NCBI GenBank assembly: GCA_026399515.1
Contig: JAPLQT010000063.1
Span: 14,846 to 47,540 of the forward strand
Direction: 5' to 3'
Source: Pseudomonadota bacterium
Lineage (GTDB): Bacteria > Pseudomonadota > Gammaproteobacteria > Burkholderiales > Rhodocyclaceae
Length of the DNA: 32,695 nucleotides
Shown: positions 17,682 through 26,000 of the stretch, piece after piece
How positions within the stretch are numbered: the first letter of the stretch is position 1
How the letters are laid out: every line of letters starts with the position of its first letter
Notes under the pieces: generated by a model
Database searches by the model: none
What the model was told of the DNA's origin: nothing
Seen by the model: only the letters and a program-made list of their open reading frames with translations
Made by a program: the position numbers and the translations under genes

Positions 17682-19319
17682 TCAGACCTTGAACTGGCTG
17701 ACGGAGTTCTCCAGTTCGTTGGCCAATTGGCTGAGGCGCTGCGCCGCACCCGATACGTCCTGGATCGCGTGGTTGTTGCGCTCCGTCATCTGGGCGATTT
17801 CATCGACGTTGCCTGCGATGCCTTCGCCAGCTTTCTGCTGCTCGCGCGCCGAGGCGCTGATGTTGTCGACGCCGCGATTGGTTTGCGCCACCGAGTCGCC
17901 CGCCTCGGACAGGACTACGGCCACGCTCTGCATCAAGTCCTGACTGCTGCGCAGCGCCTCGGCGCTCTTTTCGATGGCGTTCGTCACCGTCTCCGATTGG
18001 GCTTCGAGGGTGCGCGTCACGGCATCGATCTCGGTGGCGGCCTGGGAGGATTTTTCGGCCAGCTTGCGTACCTCGTCGGCAACCACGGCAAACCCCCGCC
18101 CGGCCTCGCCGGCGCGCGCCGCCTCGATGGCGGCGTTGAGCGCCAACAGGTTGGTCTGGTCGGCGATGTCGCGCACCTGCTTGGTCATTTGGGTAATGGT
18201 GTGCGTGTCGCGCATGAATTCGCCCACCGAGGTCTCGATCGACGTCATCGAAGTCTTGAGCAGGCTCATTTCGGAGGTCAGTCCACCCATGCTCTGCACG
18301 CCCTTGCTGGTGCTTTCGAGACTGGCGCTGGAGATCTGGTGCACTTCCGCCGCCGCCGCCGCAACCGTGGCGATACTCGCCGTCACCTCTTCAACCGCCG
18401 TCGCCGCCGCGGCAGCCGACGCGCTCTGCTTATCCGAGCTGTGCGCGACGCTGTCGGCGGCCGTCGCCAGTTCGACCGAGGCCGCGGAGACATGCGATGA
18501 GCTTGACTTCACATGCCTGATGCTGGCTTGCAGGCTTTCCACCAGCGAGTTGAAGGCGCTCGCGGTCTGGCCGATTTCGTCCTGGCTGGCGATCTTCAGC
18601 CGCTGCGTCAGATCACCGTCGCGCTGCATCGCCACCATGGCAATCTGCATCTCCTTGGCTGGCTTGAGGATGGTCTTGACAAGGAGGCCGACGACGACGA
18701 AAAGGACGATCTGAATAAGGGCCTGGCCAATCCATATCCAGGTGTTGATGCGGCTGATCGCAGCGAGATCGTTCTTCAGGTCGATGACGATACTTGCCGC
18801 ACCGTTAACCGAGCCTTCGGCACCGGGATGGCATAGCAGGCAATTGGTGCCACGAAACTCCTTCAGCGCGATGAAGGGAAAGACGGCGCGCATGGCCGGT
18901 TGTCCATCCTTGTCCTGGATCATCTTGACCTCGGCCTTGCCGCTGGACAGGACGGCGCGGTCCATCTCGTCCCGCGCCTGTTCCTCGGGCAGGCCGGGGC
19001 CGAATTGCTTTATCACCGACTCGCCGCGAATGATGCGCAGTTCCTTGACGCCGTCGGAGGCGCTCATCTTCTTGACGAAAAGCTTGCGATTCTCCGGATC
19101 GGAGATGGCACCGGTCTGCATCAGCATGTTGAGTCCGTTGATCACGCCGTCGGTCATCACCGAGGCGCGATTCTCCGCTGCGGAAAAAGCCGTGTCTTCG
19201 AATTGTTGATGCAGCCAGCGCTGAGTCAGCAGCAGGATGATGATCAGGAAACCCTGGATGAGGATCTGCAGCTTGTGTTGCATACCCAGGGAATTCCAGC
19301 GCCGTCCGAATATTGCCAT
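17682..19319 (-). CDS. Methyl-accepting chemotaxis protein with a CXXCH heme-c motif in its sensor
   Basis: Chemoreceptor of 545 residues. TM1 is about 18-33 ([15 protein letters not shown]), the periplasmic sensor 34-192, TM2 about 193-215, HAMP 216-270, followed by a long coiled-coil signalling domain with the conserved tip [20 protein letters not shown], then [18 protein letters not shown] that contacts CheA/CheW. The sensor ends with [14 protein letters not shown]160-x-x-C163-H164 is a covalent heme-c attachment motif on the periplasmic side, which suggests redox, oxygen or NO sensing, as in known heme-c chemoreceptors of Geobacter. There is no C-terminal CheR/CheB pentapeptide (the end is SQFKV). 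The ATG has AAAGGTG at good spacing. It sits between an SDR gene and a GGDEF-EAL gene on the same strand. Confidence 0.95.
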   Translation of the reverse strand: MAIFGRRWNSLGMQHKLQILIQGFLIIILLLTQRWLHQQFEDTAFSAAENRASVMTDGVINGLNMLMQTGAISDPENRKLFVKKMSASDGVKELRIIRGESVIKQFGPGLPEEQARDEMDRAVLSSGKAEVKMIQDKDGQPAMRAVFPFIALKEFRGTNCLLCHPGAEGSVNGAASIVIDLKNDLAAISRINTWIWIGQALIQIVLFVVVGLLVKTILKPAKEMQIAMVAMQRDGDLTQRLKIASQDEIGQTASAFNSLVESLQASIRHVKSSSSHVSAASVELATAADSVAHSSDKQSASAAAAATAVEEVTASIATVAAAAAEVHQISSASLESTSKGVQSMGGLTSEMSLLKTSMTSIETSVGEFMRDTHTITQMTKQVRDIADQTNLLALNAAIEAARAGEAGRGFAVVADEVRKLAEKSSQAATEIDAVTRTLEAQSETVTNAIEKSAEALRSSQDLMQSVAVVLSEAGDSVAQTNRGVDNISASAREQQKAGEGIAGNVDEIAQMTERNNHAIQDVSGAAQRLSQLANELENSVSQFKV

Positions 19320-19343
19320 GGTTCACCTTTAACGACGCGATTG

Positions 19344-19372
19344 ATAAGCCCATATTATCATCGTGGGCTTAT
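19344..19372. repeat. Inverted repeat between SDR and chemoreceptor genes
   Basis: Arms ATAAGCCCA (19344-19352) and TGGGCTTAT (19364-19372), a perfect 9-bp stem with an 11-base AT-rich loop, in the 100-base gap between the SDR stop and the chemoreceptor start. There is no T-run after it on minus, so it may be an attenuating or processing hairpin or an operator rather than a strong terminator. Confidence 0.6.
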
Positions 19373-19401
19373 ACCCCGTCAATCGGAAACGGCTTTGCGG
19401 A

Positions 19402-19415
19402 CGGCGCTTGCGCCG
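19402..19415. repeat. Short GC-rich hairpin after the SDR gene
   Basis: CGGCGC-TT-GCGCCG, a perfect 6-bp stem beginning 4 bases after the SDR stop in transcription direction, without a following T-run. Weak terminator or mRNA 3' structure at most. Confidence 0.35.
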
Positions 19416-19419
19416 GAGT

Positions 19420-20178
19420 TCAGGCCTTGCGCACGTCGTCCACCGGCACTGCTCCGAAGTCGGCTCGCTCCAGGTAACGCAGCACGCGTTGCGCGGCATC
19501 TTGAGGTGTGGGCAATTGCCCCGACGCCTTGAGGGCGATGAAGCGGGGCAGTTCCGAAAATTCCTCCGGCGTCGCCCGACGAACCGCTTCCTGCATGGCG
19601 GTGTCGATCATCCCGGGGGCCAAGGCCACGACTTTCGCGGCGTTCGGCTGCCCTTGCTGTTCGAAGGAGAGGCAGCGGGTGAAATGGTTCAGCGCAGCCT
19701 TGGTCGCGCAATAGACGCTCCATCCCGAGTAAGGCTTGTGGGCCGCTCCAGAGGAAATATTGAGGATCTTGCGTTCGGCCGGCCATGTGCCGGTCAGGCT
19801 TAAAAATGCGGCCGTCAGGGCGATCGGCGCGGTGAGATTGACCGCCACGGCGGTCGCGATGTCAACGGGTAGGAGTTTTTCCACGCCATGTATCGGCTCG
19901 ACGACACCGGCGTTATTGATCAGGCATACGACTTCGAATCGTGCCGGATCGACTTTGGCGAGTGCCCCTTCCAGCGCTGCAACGGCCGCTTCGGCATCGC
20001 CGATATCGATGTCCAGGGCGACGACCGCGCAGCCCCTCGCCTTGGCGCGCTTGCGCAAAGCGGCTAGCGGCGTCTTGCTGCGCGCCATGCAGATCAAACG
20101 GTGCTGGGGATCGATCAAGGCCTCGGCCAGCGCGGCGCCCAGGCCGCGTGAAGCGCCGGTGATGATATAGAGCTTCAA
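19420..20178 (-). CDS. SDR-family NAD(P)-dependent oxidoreductase
   Basis: Classical short-chain dehydrogenase of 252 residues, predicted cytosolic. The cofactor motif is TGASRGLG (7-14), NNAG is at 88-91, the catalytic serine is in NISSGAA (about 142), and the catalytic pair is Y156-x-x-x-K160 (YCATK). The ARSK after beta-2 (residues 32-35) is compatible with NADP preference. Overall it resembles sepiapterin/benzil-reductase-like SDRs, but the substrate is unknown. The start is TTG at 20178, overlapping the stop of the upstream fusion gene as TTGA; the protein must begin here because MKLYIITGASRG is the first strand of the fold. The 4-base overlap implies translational coupling to the hemerythrin fusion protein, hinting at a shared redox-related function. 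Confidence 0.92.
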   Translation of the reverse strand: MKLYIITGASRGLGAALAEALIDPQHRLICMARSKTPLAALRKRAKARGCAVVALDIDIGDAEAAVAALEGALAKVDPARFEVVCLINNAGVVEPIHGVEKLLPVDIATAVAVNLTAPIALTAAFLSLTGTWPAERKILNISSGAAHKPYSGWSVYCATKAALNHFTRCLSFEQQGQPNAAKVVALAPGMIDTAMQEAVRRATPEEFSELPRFIALKASGQLPTPQDAAQRVLRYLERADFGAVPVDDVRKA

Positions 20179-22787
20179 TACACCCCCATGGAGTTGAGGA
20201 AGGCGCCATATTTCTGATCTTCTTCCAGGATGTGGCGGATCAGCCAGGCTTCGAAGAAACGCTGGAAGCTGGTCTGGTCGGGTACTTCACCGGAAACGAT
20301 CCGATCTCGGTATTCGGTGACCTCGACTAGGAGTTCGAGGTGTTTCCGGTGATGATCCTCGAATCCGGGATACCCATACGATGTCATCAATTTTTCCTCG
20401 GCATCGAAATGGTATTTCGTGTAGTCCACCAAGGCATCGAACAGGCTCTCCAGGGGTTTCCGGTTGCCGTCCCTGGGTAGATTTTCGACGACCGCATTGG
20501 CGATTTCGATCAACTTCATATGATGTTTATCCATGCGTGCCACGTGTATGGATACCGCTTCGTTCCAGACCACTCTGCTCGCCGGGTGCTCATCGTGATT
20601 CATGCGAGCCGATCGCTGCTGCTGATTTTCAAGCAGCTTCCAGCGCAGGATCGGGACGTCTTCGATCAGTTTGCCCGGTATTTGTATCACCACGGTCTCT
20701 TCCCGCGCACGCAGGCGAAACAGGCACGGAACCTTGAAAATGGCGCCTTCCTCGCCAAACACGTCGCGCGCCTTCAGAATGTCCAGCACCCGGTCGCCGA
20801 TCGCACGTTCAATCGATCCGGAGCGGATGATGTTCAAGACTTGTAGATGCTGATCGTCGATCACCTCGCCCGCCTGAAAACGTTGCTCCGAAGCGCCGTC
20901 GAGGATGCGTCCAAGCACGGCGACCGGCAGGCCATCGCCGAACAAATTGGTGGTATCCAGGAATTTTGAAAGGGCGGAAGCATGCCGGCGATGGTCCAAC
21001 AGCTTGTTGCGTTTCACGACCTCCGCATACAGGGATGCTGGCAGGTGCATGACCCGCAGGAAGGAAGAAGCGCGGTAGGTATGGGTGGCCGGACGCTGGT
21101 CAAGGATAGCCTGGTCGCCGATCATGGCGCCCGCCGGCAGGTGGCCGAACAGGTCGTCCCGGGTGCGTATCCGCTCCACGCGCCCGCTGAGGAGCAACAA
21201 CACGTCCTGAGGGATTTCCCCTTCCTTGAGGATGATGGCGCCCGGATTGATTTCGGTGACTGGGTGATTGACCAGCATCCTCAGTTGGTGCAACGGCACG
21301 CCGGGCAGATGCGCCTCCAGGTAGCTGAAGGCGTGCCGCCGCAATCCCTCGGACAGTCCGGCCACCAGTACATCCGTGGTGCCGAAGGCCGCGCTCGAGC
21401 CGATTTCCTTTTCCACCGCGGTGAGCTCGCTGGCACGGTGAGCGAGCAGGATCCGCTTGGTCGCATCGTGACGAAAATCCTCCGCGGCGCCGTGGATCAA
21501 GCCGCCGCCGATGTCGATCTTCTTCACATCGGCGGGGACCATATAGGCCGAGCGTATGCGTTCAAAAGCCCGGCGATCCAGGCCGGGCAAGTTCGCCTGA
21601 TCGGTGACCATGCCTTCGAGTACCTGCATGGACACGATATCCGCAAAGTGGGCGTAACTGCGATAGCCGTCGCCGCAAAGCGTGCGGAAAACAAAGAGGT
21701 TGGTTTCGACCGGATGCGGTGAAAACACGGGCATCACCTCCAGTCCTTCGATGTCCGCCCAGGTGTCCATTTCGAGGTCGCAGATGTTGAAGAAATCGGC
21801 GAAACGCTCTTCCTCCATGCCCAGCAGCGCGGTCAGCTTCTTCGCCACCGAGGTTCGGACCAAAGGCGTGGCGTAGTAGTTGATGCGCCGGCCGGCGCGC
21901 ATCAGGACAGTCAACCCGGCAAAATGGTCATCGTGTCCGTGGGTATGAAATATCCCGTCGATCTGCTCGATGCCTATCCCCAACGCCGCCATGATGTGCG
22001 ACAACTGGGGTCCGGCGTCGATCAGGTAGATGCGTCCCTGATAGGTGATGATGCTGGACATGGCGGGACGATTGACGTCCCATCCATCGCCGTCCCCGGA
22101 GTGGATGATGGAGAAATACTCCTGGACAAAACGGCGATAGCCCAGGGGATACGGGCATTCATAGGTTTCTCCGGGCTTGAGATTGAGATCGACGATGACA
22201 GTCTCGCCGCCGTGGGTGAACTCGAAAACGTTGGGTTGTACTCGGCGCAGGTGCACCCCGGCGGCGATTTCCACCGACCCTTCACCTACGCCGCGGGTTT
22301 CCAGAAAATCGCGTGTCGGCTTGATCCGGCCGAACGCAAAAGCTAGCTTGAGCCGCATCATCTCCGTCGCCTGGTCGGCGGATATTCCCGCTTCCATGAT
22401 TTCTTCGCGTGAGACCAGGCCATAGTTCCCGCGGTAGATGTAACGCATCTGCGACTCAAGCTGATCCGCCGAGCCGATCAACAGCGGTTTCCGTCCGGTG
22501 TTATTGGGATGGCCTGGAAGTATGAGTCCCTGTAGGTAGAGCATTTGCAGGACGGGAAACTCGGCGAGATTGGCGAATTCGCCGTTCTGCACGGGCAGGT
22601 CGGAGAGCAGAATGGTATTCGGCCCCGTCTCGCAAGTAACGCCCTTGATCTCCTGCTTCAGGATCAAGCCACGCTTGATCAGGTGCTTTACCGCATCCGA
22701 CGGACAACCGCACAATATCCGCAAGCCGGCCTCGGGTACCTCGATCCATTGGATTCCCTTGGCTACGTCAACTTTGTGGATACCCAT
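20175..22787 (-). CDS. Metallo-beta-lactamase / two cNMP-binding / bacteriohemerythrin fusion protein
   Basis: Soluble multidomain protein of 870 residues with no membrane segment. Residues 1-180 are an unrecognised region. About 215-500 is a metallo-beta-lactamase fold with the metal motif H283-x-H285-x-D287-H288 (within FHTHGHDDHF) and a later IGGGLIHG; AHRASE follows. About 505-595 is a cyclic-nucleotide-binding-like domain (NPGAIILKEGEIPQDVLLLLSG), and about 610-715 is a second, more divergent one. Both lack the usual PR(S/A)A phosphate-cassette arginine, so classic cAMP binding is doubtful. Residues 741-870 are a bacteriohemerythrin with all seven di-iron ligands: H756, H793, E797, H812, H816, H852, D857. 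Likely an oxygen-responsive hydrolase or sensor. The ATG has no good ribosome site, but no earlier start exists in frame. The first gene of the minus-strand signalling block. Confidence 0.9.
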   Translation of the reverse strand: MGIHKVDVAKGIQWIEVPEAGLRILCGCPSDAVKHLIKRGLILKQEIKGVTCETGPNTILLSDLPVQNGEFANLAEFPVLQMLYLQGLILPGHPNNTGRKPLLIGSADQLESQMRYIYRGNYGLVSREEIMEAGISADQATEMMRLKLAFAFGRIKPTRDFLETRGVGEGSVEIAAGVHLRRVQPNVFEFTHGGETVIVDLNLKPGETYECPYPLGYRRFVQEYFSIIHSGDGDGWDVNRPAMSSIITYQGRIYLIDAGPQLSHIMAALGIGIEQIDGIFHTHGHDDHFAGLTVLMRAGRRINYYATPLVRTSVAKKLTALLGMEEERFADFFNICDLEMDTWADIEGLEVMPVFSPHPVETNLFVFRTLCGDGYRSYAHFADIVSMQVLEGMVTDQANLPGLDRRAFERIRSAYMVPADVKKIDIGGGLIHGAAEDFRHDATKRILLAHRASELTAVEKEIGSSAAFGTTDVLVAGLSEGLRRHAFSYLEAHLPGVPLHQLRMLVNHPVTEINPGAIILKEGEIPQDVLLLLSGRVERIRTRDDLFGHLPAGAMIGDQAILDQRPATHTYRASSFLRVMHLPASLYAEVVKRNKLLDHRRHASALSKFLDTTNLFGDGLPVAVLGRILDGASEQRFQAGEVIDDQHLQVLNIIRSGSIERAIGDRVLDILKARDVFGEEGAIFKVPCLFRLRAREETVVIQIPGKLIEDVPILRWKLLENQQQRSARMNHDEHPASRVVWNEAVSIHVARMDKHHMKLIEIANAVVENLPRDGNRKPLESLFDALVDYTKYHFDAEEKLMTSYGYPGFEDHHRKHLELLVEVTEYRDRIVSGEVPDQTSFQRFFEAWLIRHILEEDQKYGAFLNSMGVY

Positions 22788-22844
22788 GGCGGCGGTTTCG
22801 ATTTCAGGAAATTGGAGTGCCAGCGGAGGACATTGGACACCATA

Positions 22845-22857
22845 CTATTCCAAATAG
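22845..22857. repeat. Small dyad in the divergent gap before the hemerythrin fusion and gdh genes
   Basis: CTATT-CCA-AATAG, a perfect 5-bp dyad in the 215-base region between the divergently transcribed fusion gene and the glutamate dehydrogenase gene. It may be an operator, but such short dyads occur by chance. No clear promoter pair is seen in this gap; TATTAT at 22895-22900 could be a -10 for the dehydrogenase gene. Confidence 0.25.
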
Positions 22858-22991
22858 CATAGACGCACAGCATGATATGCGCCAGCTTTCACGTTATTAT
22901 CCGGTCCGGCAGGGCGGGCTTGCAACCATGTTGAGAGGCGGCATCGACGGCGAGACCGAAAAACCGCCAATGAACGGTGCCGATATATCCT

Positions 22992-22998
22992 GAGGAGG
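22992..22998 (+). promoter_or_regulatory. Strong ribosome binding site of the glutamate dehydrogenase gene
   Basis: GAGGAGG ends 4 bases before the ATG at 23003, fixing the start of this very long gene and suggesting efficient translation. Confidence 0.8.
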
Positions 22999-23002
22999 AT
23001 TT

Positions 23003-26000
23003 ATGTTGACCGAATTCGAGCCATCCGGGGTGGAACTCCTGGCTTCGGTATCTGAATTGATCAGAAGCCGGCTTCCCGCCGAAGATGTGCCCGTGGTCGA
23101 GGCGTTTGCGTGGCGCTACTACGCACAGGTCGCCTCGGAAGACTTGGCCGAGCGCACCGCCCAGGACTTGTACGGAGCCGTGCTTTCCCACTGGCGTTTT
23201 GCCAGCCGCTTTTTGCCCGGCAATCCGGTGATCCGGGTCTACAACCCGCGGCCGGCGGAGCATGGTTGGCAATCCACCCACACCGTGATCGAAATCGTCA
23301 GCAAGGACATGCCCTTCCTGGTGGATTCGATCACCATGGAAGTTAACCGCCAGGGGCTGACCCCGCACCTGATCATCCATCCAATCATGAAGGTGGTACG
23401 CAACGCCGACGGTCACCTGCTGAGCATCGTCGAAGATCGCGAAGACAGCCCCGGCGGCTACGAGTCCATCATCCATGTGGAGGTCGACCGACGCACCGGA
23501 GCAGAGCAACTGGAGGCGCTCCGGCAAGGATTGGCGCATAACCTCGCCGATGTGCTGGCGGCGGTGCAGGACTGGCCCCGGATGAAGCAGCGGCTGGCGG
23601 AAATCATCATCGACATCGAGTTCAATCCTCCTCCCGGTAATCTTGATGACACGACCGAAGACTGCGCCTTCCTGCGCTGGGTGGCCGCCGACAATTTCGT
23701 TCTGCTCGGCTACCGGGAATATCAACTTGACGGCGAGCAGGGCGGGGAAATGCTGCGTGTCGCATCCGGTTCCGGAATCGGCCTCCTGCGCGAGACAGGC
23801 AAGGAAACACCGGTGCCCTTCGCCGCGATGCTCCCCGAAGTGCAGGCGATCGCCAGGCAAAAGCAGTTGCTGGTGCTGACCAAGACCAATGCCCGCTCGA
23901 CCGTGCATCGACCGGCTTATCTCGACTATATCGGCATCAAGCGCTTCGGCGCGGACGGCGAGGTCATCGGGGAACGGCGTTTCATAGGCCTGTTCACCTC
24001 CACCGCCTATAACGCCAATCCCGCCGATATCCCGCTGCTACGAAAGAAAGTGTCCAGCGTGATCGAGCGCGCCGGCTTCCGGCCCAAGAGCAACGCCGAC
24101 AAGACCTTGCGTACCATACTCGAACAATATCCGCGCGACGAACTGTTGCAGGTGACTGTCGATGAGCTTTATCCCATCGTCATGGGCATTCTGGGGCTCG
24201 GGGAGCGCCAGAGGACGCGTTTATTCGTTCGCCGCGATGCTTACTGTCGCTTCTTTTCCTGCCTGATCTACACCCCGCGGGAAAATTTCGATTCCGCCCT
24301 GCGCCAACGCATGCAGGAAGTGTTGATGGGAGCGCTGCACGGCTTCAGCACCGAGTTCTTCGTGCAGCTTTCCGAATCGGCGCTGGCGCGTATCCTGATC
24401 GTGGTCCATGTCCGCCCCGGCGGCGTGCCGGCGTTCGATGTGCGCGAACTCGAAAAACGTCTGGCGCAGGTAGCGCGGCGCTGGGATAACGACCTATATG
24501 AAGCTTTGCTGGCGCATTGCGGCGAGGAGCGCGGAAACCTGCTGCATGGCCGGTACAAGGCGGCATTTCCCGCCGGTTACCGGGAAAATTATGCGGCAAG
24601 CGCGGCGGTCGGCGACATCGACCTGATGGAATCCCTGGGCGCGGACGACGGCCTGGCGCTGCAACTGTATCAACCCCTGGACTCGCGCACCGGAAACCTG
24701 CGCTTCAAGATCCTGCGCAACGGCGAGCCCGTGCCGCTTTCGCTTTCCCTGCCGATGCTGGAGCATATGGGTGTGAAAGTGCTGGAAGAACGGCCGTACG
24801 AAATCGCGCTGGAGAGCGGTCGCACGGTATGGCTGCATGATTTTGGCCTGAATTATTCCACCGCGGCGGATCTGGACATGAGCGCCGTGCACGGCCTGTT
24901 CGAGGAGGCTTTCCGGCGGGTATGGCGCGACGAAGCGGAAAACGACGATTTCAACCGGCTGGTCCTCGGGGCTCGAGTCGGCTGGCGCGAAGTGGCGCTG
25001 CTGCGTGCCTATGCAAAATACCTGAAGCAGGCAGGGTTCACTTTCAGCCAGGTATACATCGAGCAGACCCTGACGAGCCATCCCGACATCGCTCGCGAGC
25101 TCGTGGGATTATTCATGGCCAGTTTCGACCCTGAGATTTCGGCGGGAAGATCCGAGCGCGCGGCGGAGATCGTGACGCGGGTCGAGTCCGCCCTGGAGGC
25201 TGTCGCCAACCTCGATGAGGATCGCATCTTGCGCCAGTTTCTGGCGGTGATCCTGGCGACGGTGCGCACCAATTATTTTCAACAGTCCGAGGTTGGACCC
25301 AAGCCCTATCTGTCCTTCAAGCTTGAATCCCGTCAAGTGCCGGGCCTGCCCGAGCCGAAGCCGCTGTTCGAAATTTTCGTCTATTCACCGCGCGTCGAGG
25401 GCATACACTTGCGCGGCGGCAAAGTGGCCCGCGGGGGACTGCGCTGGTCCGACCGGATGGAGGATTTTCGCACCGAGGTCCTCGGCCTGATGAAGGCACA
25501 AATGGCCAAGAACGTGGTGATCGTGCCGGTCGGCTCGAAGGGGGGATTCGTATTGAAGAATCCGCCGCCCGCCGCCGACCGCGACGCCTACATGAAAGAG
25601 GGCATCGCCTGCTACCGTATCTTTCTGCACGGCCTGCTGGATATCACCGACAACCTGGTGGCAGGCGAGACGAAACCGCCCGTGAATGTGGTGCGCAAGG
25701 ATGAGAACGATCCCTACCTAGTGGTCGCCGCCGACAAGGGCACAGCGAGTTTTTCCGATTATGCCAATGCAGTGTCGATGGAATACGGCTTCTGGCTGGG
25801 AGACGCCTTCGCTTCCGGCGGGTCGGTCGGATACGATCACAAGAAGATGGCCATCACCGCGCGCGGCGTGTGGGAGTCGGTGAAACGCCACTTCCGCGAG
25901 TTGGGTCTGAATACTCAGGAAGAGGATTTCAGCGTGGTGGGTATCGGCGACATGTCGGGTGACGTTTTCGGCAATGGCATGCTGCTCTCGAAACATATCC

